The position numbers and the translations under genes were made by a program. A DNA stretch of 33,705 nucleotides from contig JAGLXK010000460.1 in the NCBI GenBank assembly GCA_023132955.1, positions 1 to 33,705 of the forward strand. The letters run 5' to 3'. This DNA comes from Candidatus Heimdallarchaeota archaeon (GTDB taxonomy: Archaea > Asgardarchaeota > Heimdallarchaeia > Heimdallarchaeales > Heimdallarchaeaceae). Below, in pieces: positions 1 through 7,012 of the stretch. The notes under the pieces were generated by a model. It made no database searches, was not told the DNA's origin, and saw nothing but the letters and a program-made list of their open reading frames with translations. Position 1 is the first letter of the stretch, and each line of letters begins with the position of its first letter.

Positions 1-1
1 G

Positions 2-316
2 CTAAAAAATTTCTATTCATCAAAATGCCCCTATTGTTCTAATACCAGTATTGTACATCAAGTCCCAAATTACGCTGTATCACATCTTAATCTTGATCTC
101 AAACTAACAAAAGAAAATTCATATGTAGTTTATTGTGACGATAAGAGAAATGGGTGTGGCTTAGGATTCATTATAGTAAAGGATAAGTTTCAAGGTGGTG
201 TTCATGGGTTTTTTGTTGGAGGAGACCAACAATATGCACATGAAGTTGATAATGCTAGGAGGCAAATTCAGTCAATAGGATTGAAGGCACAATCTTTTGT
301 ACATATTAAGCAATGA
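2..316 (+). CDS. 3' end of a zinc-ribbon protein (5' partial)
   Basis: The frame is open from the window edge to a TGA at 314-316 and gives 104 residues with no start inside the window. It carries CPYC near residues 9-12 and a second pair, C45 and C52 (C-x6-C), about 33 residues later, a layout compatible with a zinc ribbon. The tail (residues 65-104) is hydrophilic with a short glycine-rich turn. I do not recognise the family. The stop codon touches the stop codon of the DUF35 gene on the other strand, so the two genes meet tail to tail with no spacer. It is real coding sequence by its clean frame and cysteine pairs, but function and length are unknown. Confidence 0.6.
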   Translation, partial: LKNFYSSKCPYCSNTSIVHQVPNYAVSHLNLDLKLTKENSYVVYCDDKRNGCGLGFIIVKDKFQGGVHGFFVGGDQQYAHEVDNARRQIQSIGLKAQSFVHIKQ

Positions 317-706
317 TCAGATATGTACGAACTTAAATCCGTACCCGATTAATCCTTCTTCTCCATTTTTTGATAAAGTTCTGAAAACCATTCGAACTTT
401 CATTCCTTCTGTAAGATCCTCAAATTTTGTATCTGTAATTTGTCCAGTTACTCTAATTCTATCATCCAATTCGATGAGAGCAACTATGTACGGAGCGTAA
501 AACATCATTTCTTTTGCAGTTTGCGATACTCTAGTAAAGTACAAAATTTTTCCAGTTTGAGCAAGTTTTACCTCTTCAATATTTCCACTAGTACAATCTG
601 GACAACGTTGAGTGATTGGAAAGTTCTTCTTTTTGCAGTCATGACATAAGACTCCTAGTGCTAGATATTTCTCCCTTCTTTCTCTCCATATTTTTGGTGG
701 CTCCAT
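317..706 (-). CDS. DUF35 zinc-ribbon/OB-fold protein, partner of thiolase and HMG-CoA synthase
   Basis: The 129-residue protein has the usual DUF35 layout: an N-terminal helix, a rubredoxin-like zinc ribbon with C21-x2-C24 and C35-x2-C38, then an OB fold (about residues 48-126). In archaea such proteins bridge acetoacetyl-CoA thiolase and HMG-CoA synthase and form a shared CoA-binding site that passes acetoacetyl-CoA between them. The start ATG shares one base with the stop of the thiolase-like gene (TAATG) and follows a strong GGAGGAGG site, so translation is coupled. It is the third gene after HMG-CoA synthase and the thiolase-like gene, which fits a three-protein complex. The family call is firm. 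The role follows from context, and the unusual thiolase next to it makes the exact reaction uncertain. Confidence 0.9.
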   Translation of the reverse strand: MEPPKIWRERREKYLALGVLCHDCKKKNFPITQRCPDCTSGNIEEVKLAQTGKILYFTRVSQTAKEMMFYAPYIVALIELDDRIRVTGQITDTKFEDLTEGMKVRMVFRTLSKNGEEGLIGYGFKFVHI

Positions 707-1887
707 TATTTATCCTCCTCCAAATTTGAAAAAATATTCACTAAAACACTTGCTCCTGTTCCCATAACATTCTGTGTTAGTCCATACTTAATGTCATCAA
801 CCTGTCTCTGGTCAGCTTCTCTTCTCATTTGTTGGACAATTTCGATAATTTGAGCAATTCCTGTTGCACCGAAAGGATCCCCTCTAGCTTTGAGACCTCC
901 ACTAGTATTTACACTAATATCTGAATTAATCTGAGTTTTTCCTTCAATCGTAGCACTGCCCCCATCTCCTTTTTGGAAGAAACCAAGATCTTCTATTGCT
1001 AGAATCTCTCCTATAGGATATGAATCATGTACTTCTGCAATACTGATATCCTTCGACGAAATTTGAGCCATTTCATAAGCCTTCTTTGAGGTAACTTGAG
1101 TTGCTAGAAGTGATGATAAGGTTTCCCTATGGTGTAGTGCAATTTTATCTGAACTTTGAGCTGAACCTACAACTTTAACCTTCCTTTCAATTTCTGTGTG
1201 GCTTTCCACAAATTCCTTGGAAGCTATTACTACAGCTGCGCTTCCATCACAATGGGTTGCTGGATCAAATCTTCCTATAGGGTCTGAGATTCTCTTTGCA
1301 TCCAGAAATCGTTTCAATGAGATTTCACGTCTGAATTGAGCGATCGGATTATTCACTCCATTTTTGTGGTTTTTGACTGGAACTGACGCTAATTGTTCCA
1401 TGGTTGTATTGAACTCCTTCATATGAGCTTGAGTCATCCAGGCATACAGACTTGTTAACGTGGCCCCTTGCTCAAATTCCCATTGATAATCTATTGTGCC
1501 CCCAAGAATTTTCTCCAGTGTACTACTATTGACAAAATCACTTAATTTCTCTGTACCTAGAATTGCAATACAGTCTAGAAGACCACTTTTTATAGCAATG
1601 AAAGCTTGATGAAATGCTCCCGCTCCACTTGCATTTCCTACATCAATTTTTGTAATCGGTATGTTCAAATTACACTCTCTACTAACTTCTGCTCCTATGT
1701 AAGACTGACCGTTCCTATTTGAAACCAATGACCCAAAATATAGACTCTGAATCAGATCCTTGCTAATCTTTGCATCTTGAATAGCTTTAGATAGAGCCTG
1801 TGATGCACTGGAACTAGGATTCAGTTCATAGTGCTCACCAAATTTAGTTATACCATATCCTATAACATAGACTTCTCTTTTACTCAT
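706..1887 (-). CDS. SCP2-type thiolase-like protein lacking catalytic residues
   Basis: The 393-residue protein has the length and fold signature of the archaeal SCP2-like thiolases that make acetoacetyl-CoA for the mevalonate pathway, and it sits between HMG-CoA synthase and DUF35 as expected. However, the nucleophile position (family motif C-A-S-G) reads N85-A-S-G. The HDCF motif reads HDSY (H288, S289), and the GHP motif reads GDP (D337). Only H288 of the usual catalytic set is kept. The rest of the fold motifs (CDGSAAVV at 213-220, NTSGGLKARG, FGATG) are intact, so this is a maintained gene and not a decayed one. GAGGTGA overlaps the stop of the upstream synthase gene and serves this ATG. 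It may be a structural partner or carry out another reaction, as Ltp2-type thiolase-fold aldolases with DUF35 partners do. Confidence 0.85.
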   Translation of the reverse strand: MSKREVYVIGYGITKFGEHYELNPSSSASQALSKAIQDAKISKDLIQSLYFGSLVSNRNGQSYIGAEVSRECNLNIPITKIDVGNASGAGAFHQAFIAIKSGLLDCIAILGTEKLSDFVNSSTLEKILGGTIDYQWEFEQGATLTSLYAWMTQAHMKEFNTTMEQLASVPVKNHKNGVNNPIAQFRREISLKRFLDAKRISDPIGRFDPATHCDGSAAVVIASKEFVESHTEIERKVKVVGSAQSSDKIALHHRETLSSLLATQVTSKKAYEMAQISSKDISIAEVHDSYPIGEILAIEDLGFFQKGDGGSATIEGKTQINSDISVNTSGGLKARGDPFGATGIAQIIEIVQQMRREADQRQVDDIKYGLTQNVMGTGASVLVNIFSNLEEDK

Positions 1888-1891
1888 ATTA

Positions 1892-2932
1892 TCACCTCAA
1901 TATCCCCTTGTATCTAGAATACTTACCATAGTTAATTTCTTCCTTGTTGTTCACATAATATTCAACTGTTAGTGGATATGATTTGAGTTCTTCAATCTCA
2001 TCAGTAATTGAAAATGAAAATGCATCACTTCCAGCGCCACTGCCATATGAAGTCATAAATACTCTATCTCCTGGGTTGGAATTATTAAGAATATGTGCTA
2101 ATCCTAGCATTGATGAAGCGGAATATGCATTTCCAATGTTCTTGCATATTAAACTGATATCGATTTGGTCAGTTGTAAAACCAAGCATTTTTGCAACTGT
2201 ATGTGGAAACTTAGTATTAGGTTGATGAAATGTAACATGGTTATAATCTGAAGGTTTTGTTCCAAGTTCTTCCATTAATCCTTTGGAAGCATCAACAATA
2301 TGTTGAAAGTATGCTGGTTGTCCTGTAAATCTATTCCCATGAGAAGGAAATACTGCACCTTCTCTTCTCCAAAAGTCTGGTGTATCTGTAGTGATTGAAT
2401 ACGTCCCCTCTAGCTCTGCTACAACTCTCTCCTTACCAATTAGAAAAGCTGCACTTCCAGCTCCAGCTGTATATTCTAGAGGATCTCTTGGTTTAGCTTG
2501 GCTGTCATCTGAACCTATAGCTAATCCAAATTTTATCATTTCAGATTTAACTAATCCAAAACACATTTGCATCCCAGCAGTTCCAGCTTTACATGCAAAT
2601 TCCAAATCTGCAGCAGTTAATTCCTTTTCAGCATCAATAGCTGCTGCGACAATTGTAGCTGTAGGTTTAACTGCATAAGGGTGAGATTCGCTCCCAACAT
2701 AGATTGCACCTATGTCTTTAGGATTCCCTTTCCATCGGCTTATTGTATTTCTTGCTGCTTCAACAGACATCGTAGCTACATCTTCATCCGGTCCAAGAAC
2801 TGATTTACTAAAAACCTGTAATTGTGAGATAATTTCACTTGGATCATCATCCCAAACCTTAGCTATCTCCTCAATAGATATACGATATCTAGGGATATAC
2901 GAACCATAGGATACTATACCTAATTTACTCAT
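1892..2932 (-). CDS. Hydroxymethylglutaryl-CoA synthase, archaeal type
   Basis: The enzyme condenses acetyl-CoA with acetoacetyl-CoA to HMG-CoA, the committed route to mevalonate and archaeal isoprenoid lipids. The 346 residues match the family length. The nucleophile C114 lies in EFACKAGTAG, the histidine H236 in TFHQPN, and a likely catalytic Glu at 82 in GSESHP; the glycine-rich YTAGAGSAAF is also present. I place the start at 2932 because AAGG stands seven bases before this ATG; an in-frame ATG at 2959 would add nine residues and lacks such a site. It is the first gene of the triad with the thiolase-like and DUF35 genes, with four bases between its stop and the next start. An AT-rich 126-bp gap separates it from grpE, so it probably has its own promoter. 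Confidence 0.95.
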   Translation of the reverse strand: MSKLGIVSYGSYIPRYRISIEEIAKVWDDDPSEIISQLQVFSKSVLGPDEDVATMSVEAARNTISRWKGNPKDIGAIYVGSESHPYAVKPTATIVAAAIDAEKELTAADLEFACKAGTAGMQMCFGLVKSEMIKFGLAIGSDDSQAKPRDPLEYTAGAGSAAFLIGKERVVAELEGTYSITTDTPDFWRREGAVFPSHGNRFTGQPAYFQHIVDASKGLMEELGTKPSDYNHVTFHQPNTKFPHTVAKMLGFTTDQIDISLICKNIGNAYSASSMLGLAHILNNSNPGDRVFMTSYGSGAGSDAFSFSITDEIEELKSYPLTVEYYVNNKEEINYGKYSRYKGILR

Positions 2933-3058
2933 GATAATACCTTGAAAGAGTTTATTCATTATAGCTGTAATAGAAACTATAAGTTAATTCTAATCTTTAC
3001 TATCATATTGATAATCAAACCATTAATTAAAATTTCCTACAAAGATATGAAATAAAAC

Positions 3059-3745
3059 TTAACTGCTATCCTCTTCCTCTTTCTTCTTTTGAGGAGGTTT
3101 AGCAATAACAACTCTTGCAGGTTTTAGTAAAATCCCTTCTAACATAAATCCCTTTGACACAACTTCTATTATTTGGTTATTAGCTTTTTTAGCATCTTCA
3201 ACTGTGTATAGAGCTTCATGATATTTTGGATCAAATATATCATCAATTGGATTTATAGCTTTAATTCCTAAAGTTTCGAAAGTGGATTTTGTATTGTTAA
3301 AAATAATCTTAATTGCTTCTTTAGAAGATTTCAAATCATTATTCTCATTCAAAACTGTAAGAGTTCTCTCTAAATCCTCATATAGGGTTGTCAGTTTTAG
3401 CAAAATGCTGCTTTTAGTGCGGGAATTGGAGAATTCTAGATCTTTTTGCATTCTCTTTTTGAAATTTTCAAAATCTGCTTGAACCCTTTGAGCTGTATAA
3501 AGAAATTCGTCTTGCTTGATTTTCGCTTCCCTTAATTCTTGGTTTAATGTCCAGATTATTTCAGTTAATTCATCAACTTGATTATTATTTACCAGATTTA
3601 GTATTTCAACAGATAAATGATTTTTTTCAACTTCTTCTGGAATGAGCTTTATTTCCTCTTGGGAAACTTGTTCCTCAGGCTCACTATCTACATCTACTTC
3701 AATGAATTCTTCTTCTTTATCAGGGTTGTCAGCTTTTTCAAACAT
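3059..3745 (-). CDS. grpE: GrpE, nucleotide exchange factor for DnaK
   Basis: GrpE releases ADP from the DnaK (Hsp70) chaperone. The protein has a very acidic N-terminus, a long helical region (about residues 55-150 here) with the family segment around QADFENFKKR, and the C-terminal beta domain with GFMLEGILLKPARVVIAK. The length, 228 residues, is typical. I prefer the ATG at 3745, which has AAGGTGG upstream and gives a normal acidic start. An ATG at 3793 would add 16 residues and lacks a ribosome site, but a T-rich TATA-like stretch about 30 bp before it means it cannot be excluded. dnaK and dnaJ are not in the window. In archaea this system is found mainly in mesophiles and moderate thermophiles. 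Confidence 0.93.
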   Translation of the reverse strand: MFEKADNPDKEEEFIEVDVDSEPEEQVSQEEIKLIPEEVEKNHLSVEILNLVNNNQVDELTEIIWTLNQELREAKIKQDEFLYTAQRVQADFENFKKRMQKDLEFSNSRTKSSILLKLTTLYEDLERTLTVLNENNDLKSSKEAIKIIFNNTKSTFETLGIKAINPIDDIFDPKYHEALYTVEDAKKANNQIIEVVSKGFMLEGILLKPARVVIAKPPQKKKEEEDSS

Positions 3746-3904
3746 AGGAAAAACCCACCTTTGAATCTCGTTTTTCAGCCCAATTACTGACATTTAAAAT
3801 CTTCTATTCAACCAATAAAAAATCTCTTTTTGTTTGATTTCGAAAATATAAGTTTGGGTCCAACTAAGTATTTATTTAGAGTTTGTTAAAGAAAGCTCGT
3901 ATAG

Positions 3905-3922
3905 GGGAGCTATAAGGCTCTC
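3905..3922 (+). promoter_or_regulatory. Leader hairpin before the DUF438 gene
   Basis: GGGAGC (3905-3910) can pair with GCTCTC (3917-3922) across the loop TATAAG. A TATA-like stretch at 3869-3877 would start transcription near 3898, so the hairpin would lie at the very 5' end of the mRNA, about 30 bases before the ATG. The gene itself lacks a clear Shine-Dalgarno site. A regulatory role is inference. Confidence 0.35.
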
Positions 3923-3954
3923 TCGAACTGCTAAAAACATTGAGTTGACAAGAA

Positions 3955-5175
3955 ATGCACGAGAAAGTAAGTGAAAAATCTATAAGGAATAAAGAAGCTA
4001 TTAAGAAACTCATCAAGAAATTGCATGATGGGGAAGATCCTCAAAAGGTAAAAGAAGAGTTTAAAGAAGTCATTAAAAATCTCTCTTCTTTGGAAATTGC
4101 TCAAGCTGAGGAACAGCTTATAAAGGAAGGTATGCCTGCTGAACAAATTCATCATATGTGTGATGTTCATTTAGCAGTTCTACAAGAGACCCTCGAAGAA
4201 GAGCGGGATTTAGCCCCTGAAGGTCATCCGATTCATATACTTATGCAAGAACATGTAATACTGTTGGAGAATGTCAACAGATTGAGAGACATTCATAAAG
4301 AAATCAGCAAAAAAGATAAGTTTCCTGCAATTATCAATGAATTAACAGAGATTGAGAAAATAGTTGATATAATACAAAAATCAGAAAATCATTATCTAAG
4401 AGAAGAAAATGTTCTATTCGCGTACTTAGAAAAATATGGTGTGACTCAACCCCCCCAAATAATGTGGATAGAACATGATCGGATTCGTGATTTGAAGAAA
4501 AATCTGTTTAGTCTGATTAAAAACAAAGGCGACCATGATTTCCCAACTTTTCTAGAGAAATTCCACCTATATGCTCATGGTTTAGCAGAGATGTTAGCAA
4601 GTCATTTTCCAAAAGAAAACAAAATCTTATTTCCAACAGCTATGAAACTTTTAAAAGACTCAGATTGGGTTGAAGTTAGAAAGCAATTTGATGATATTGG
4701 ATATTTCTCCTTATCTCCTGATGTTATTCCTGAAGACGCTAAAATAGACGAAACTAAATCTGTAATAGTTGATGAAAAACAGATTGATTTAGGTACAGGA
4801 GTCTTAGATTTGGAAATTCTTCAACAGATCTTCAAAACTCTGCCTGTAGATACAACTTTTGTTGATAAAGATGATGTTGTGAAATTTTACAGTGAAGGTC
4901 CTGATAGAGTGTTTATACGAACTCCAAGTGTTATAGGTAGATTAGTTGAAAACTGTCATCCTTCTCAAAGTGTAGACAAAGTGATGAAAATCATTGAAAG
5001 CTTCAAAAATAAAACTCTTGACAAAGCTGAATTCTGGTTAGAGTTAGGGGATAGATTAATTTTCATTCGATATTTTCCTGTTAGAAATAAGGCTGGAGAA
5101 TACCTGGGCGTTCTAGAAGTTACACAAGATATAACTGATATAAGGAAAATTGAAGGTGAAAAAAGACTCCTTTAA
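3955..5175 (+). CDS. DUF438-hemerythrin-PAS sensor protein
   Basis: Three domains are visible in 406 residues. Residues about 5-85 are a DUF438 domain (charged helices, with MPAEQIHHMCDVH near its end). Residues about 88-235 are a hemerythrin-like HHE bundle with candidate iron ligands H100, H146 and E150, H174, H217 and E221. Residues about 280-400 are a PAS-like domain ending in GVLEVTQDITD. Hemerythrin bundles bind a di-iron centre and sense or carry oxygen or nitric oxide, and PAS domains bind small ligands or relay redox state. There is no output domain, so it likely signals by protein contact. It has no signal peptide or membrane segment and should be cytosolic. It stands alone on its strand, divergent from grpE. 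Confidence 0.88.
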   Translation: MHEKVSEKSIRNKEAIKKLIKKLHDGEDPQKVKEEFKEVIKNLSSLEIAQAEEQLIKEGMPAEQIHHMCDVHLAVLQETLEEERDLAPEGHPIHILMQEHVILLENVNRLRDIHKEISKKDKFPAIINELTEIEKIVDIIQKSENHYLREENVLFAYLEKYGVTQPPQIMWIEHDRIRDLKKNLFSLIKNKGDHDFPTFLEKFHLYAHGLAEMLASHFPKENKILFPTAMKLLKDSDWVEVRKQFDDIGYFSLSPDVIPEDAKIDETKSVIVDEKQIDLGTGVLDLEILQQIFKTLPVDTTFVDKDDVVKFYSEGPDRVFIRTPSVIGRLVENCHPSQSVDKVMKIIESFKNKTLDKAEFWLELGDRLIFIRYFPVRNKAGEYLGVLEVTQDITDIRKIEGEKRLL

Positions 5176-5210
5176 TCTCTTTTCCTCTTTTAACGTTCAA
5201 CCACTGATTT

Positions 5211-5218
5211 TTTAAATA
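5211..5218 (+). promoter_or_regulatory. TATA box for the 5237-5311 RNA and/or the UPF0200 gene
   Basis: TTTAAATA lies in an AT-rich run, with its centre about 25 bp before the first base of the 9-bp outer stem at 5237. That is the normal distance from an archaeal TATA box to the transcription start. The same layout recurs before the structured segment at 26650. Confidence 0.5.
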
Positions 5219-5236
5219 TCCTTCTTTTAGTTTATA

Positions 5237-5311
5237 TGGCCAGAGCTTATCATAGACCTCTCTGAGCAATGTTATGGCTAGCGGTGACGAGAGTGAGCTC
5301 TCTGGCCAAAA
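5237..5311 (+). ncRNA. Kink-turn RNA resembling an archaeal H/ACA guide RNA
   Basis: A 9-bp perfect outer stem pairs 5237-5245 with 5300-5308. Inside is an asymmetric internal loop (5246-5257 and 5294-5299), then a 5-bp stem 5258-5262 / 5289-5293. On top sits a kink-turn: CTGA at 5262-5265 faces GTGACGA at 5284-5290. These place the C-G pair, two sheared G-A pairs, a three-base bulge and a short outer helix (5266-5267 / 5281-5282) as in box C/D kink-turns bound by L7Ae. Directly after the outer stem is AAA, acceptable as an ANA box. Stem, pocket, kink-turn and ANA box together fit an archaeal pseudouridylation guide. It could instead be a folded leader of the next gene, which starts 19 bases later. 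The fold is read from the sequence; the class is inference. Confidence 0.5.
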
Positions 5312-5329
5312 TATCTGTAGGTGAAATTG

Positions 5330-5941
5330 GTGAAAATAGTAGTTCTCTCTGGGTTGCCTTTAAGTGGTAAAACAACTAATGCTAAAGTAATTGGGCCAAA
5401 ATATAATATGCCCTTGTATGAAACCGGTACTGAAGTTTTAGAAGAAGTGACAAGTAGAGGTTTTGAATTTACACCTGAAAATATTAAGAAGGTTACTGAT
5501 GAATGTAAGCAGATTTCAGATAGCTTTTTTACAGAAAGGTTAATGAAAAAAATAGATAAACTTTCAAGTGAAGTCCCTGGGGTTTTTATCTCAGGAATAA
5601 GAGCTGTTTCAGAGGTTGAAATATTAAGAAAACATTATGGTGATGATAATGTATTTGTGATTGCTTTTCACACTTCTATGAAAACTAGGTTCAAAAGGCT
5701 TGACAATCCAGATCGCATTGAAGAAACAAAAGGTGCCAAGGCAAAAGAAGATGAGTTACTAAGAAACTTCGACAATTTCTTGGCTAGAAATAAGAAAGAA
5801 CTTGGGTATGGTGTTGGAGATGTAATAGCTCTAGCCGAATATGTGATGAGTACTGAAAATAGAATCTGGCCCTATGTTACTTTGGATGAAAATCAGACAA
5901 GCTTTGAAACGATTATCAGAGAGATATTGAACCTTGAGTAA
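5330..5941 (+). CDS. UPF0200 family P-loop kinase (dephospho-CoA kinase-like)
   Basis: The 203-residue protein belongs to the archaeal UPF0200 group of small nucleotide kinases related to dephospho-CoA and nucleoside monophosphate kinases. The P-loop GLPLSGKTT is at residues 8-16. Later come FISGIRAVSEVEILR, the lid-like arginines in TRFKRLDNPDR, and the family ending KKELGYGVGDVIALAEYV. The substrate is not established for the family. I choose GTG 5330 as the start: AGGTG at 5319-5323 stands six bases before it and the protein then begins MKIVVLSGL like its relatives. The GTG at 5321 would overlap that site. The gene may share a transcript with the folded RNA at 5237-5311. Confidence 0.82.
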   Translation: MKIVVLSGLPLSGKTTNAKVIGPKYNMPLYETGTEVLEEVTSRGFEFTPENIKKVTDECKQISDSFFTERLMKKIDKLSSEVPGVFISGIRAVSEVEILRKHYGDDNVFVIAFHTSMKTRFKRLDNPDRIEETKGAKAKEDELLRNFDNFLARNKKELGYGVGDVIALAEYVMSTENRIWPYVTLDENQTSFETIIREILNLE

Positions 5942-5948
5942 ACAATCC

Positions 5949-5971
5949 AGAGTGTCAATTTTTATCACTCT
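5949..5971 (+). terminator. Small hairpin after the UPF0200 gene
   Basis: AGAGTG (5949-5954) and CACTCT (5966-5971) can form a 6-bp stem around an 11-base T-rich loop, eight bases after the stop codon. Archaeal termination depends mainly on T-tracts, and here the T-run lies in the loop. It is a weak candidate for a 3' end element. Confidence 0.25.
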
Positions 5972-6043
5972 ATTTGTTAACTCCTAAACACTAAATGAAT
6001 AACTTTATTTGATACGGTTCTAAAGAGAAGTTAGGTGAATGGG

Positions 6044-7012
6044 ATGGTTCATAATCCATTTGATGACGAAAATTCTAAAGACGATCCAAAGAAAGCAAAG
6101 TTAAGATCTCAAGCTCAACAGCAGTTTATACAGCAATTGCAACAAAGAATTGCTAATCAGTCCAATAGAATTGAAGAATTGCAGGTAGAAATTTCAAAAC
6201 TTAATCAAGTTATACAAAACAAAGATTTGGAAATACAAGAATATTCTAAGAGAGTAGAAGAAGAAAGAATGTTTTTTGAGCAAGACAAGAAAGCAAGAAG
6301 CGATCGAGAATATGAACTACAAAAAATTGTTCAGCAGAAAGAATTGGAAATTAATGAACTTCAAGAAAGCTCACCACAATCAACTTTTAATCCTCCAACC
6401 CCCCTTCATGAACAACCTAGCGAATCAAGTGTTTCAAATATTCCTGAGTTAGATTTAGGTCCGGTTAACCATTTTGTTGATACTTTAATGGCTTATTACA
6501 AAAAACCAACAGATGATGTCTTTGTTTCTTCACTAAGAGATTTGGCTATTCATTGTAGTGAAAGTGGAACACCAGATCAGCAAATTCTAGGACTTCTTCT
6601 CAAAGCGGAGATGCCTATGACTGAAGATGAAATAAAACAAAAACTAAAAATTGAACCTCAAGATATTTCAAGAGCAATTTTTAGGTTAATGCAAAAGAAT
6701 TTCATTAAGAAGATTGGACGAGGTTTTGCTGTTATCTCATCAGAGTTTGCCGAAATGACAGATATATCAAAGAACTGGGGGGGTCTTACACCAGAGCAAG
6801 TATATGAAAATTTGATATCAGTTGTCTATGTTGAATCTGATAAAGATGAGCTAATACAAGCTTTTACAAAAGCCAGAGATGCATTAATGGAAATGGGTGT
6901 CCTTGCAACTCAAAGAAGACATGATATAAGTCAAATAATTGAAAAAATAAAACGACATCCTTTCACAAATAACGAACTAACTGAAACAATCAAATCATGG
7001 CTAGAATCATAG
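6044..7012 (+). CDS. Coiled-coil protein with C-terminal winged-helix domain
   Basis: I do not recognise a named family. Residues about 15-105 form a glutamine- and glutamate-rich coiled coil. A proline/serine linker (about 108-130) follows, then a helical domain. Within it a winged-helix-like segment (about residues 185-240) reads as helix, MTEDEIKQKLKI, ISRAIFRLMQKNFIKKIGRG. The 322-residue length assumes ATG 6044, which has AGGTGA five bases upstream; the in-frame GTG at 6035 overlaps that site. The protein is cytosolic. It may be a DNA-binding or scaffold protein. Its architecture, coil then winged helix, is shared with the protein at 15997-17631. Its last six bases overlap the 3' end of the convergent PIN gene. 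Confidence 0.75.
   Translation: MVHNPFDDENSKDDPKKAKLRSQAQQQFIQQLQQRIANQSNRIEELQVEISKLNQVIQNKDLEIQEYSKRVEEERMFFEQDKKARSDREYELQKIVQQKELEINELQESSPQSTFNPPTPLHEQPSESSVSNIPELDLGPVNHFVDTLMAYYKKPTDDVFVSSLRDLAIHCSESGTPDQQILGLLLKAEMPMTEDEIKQKLKIEPQDISRAIFRLMQKNFIKKIGRGFAVISSEFAEMTDISKNWGGLTPEQVYENLISVVYVESDKDELIQAFTKARDALMEMGVLATQRRHDISQIIEKIKRHPFTNNELTETIKSWLES

Noticed and set aside
1983-2678. Open frames on the plus strand inside HMG-CoA synthase
   Set aside because: Antisense to a clearly conserved enzyme, with no ribosome sites and no domain.
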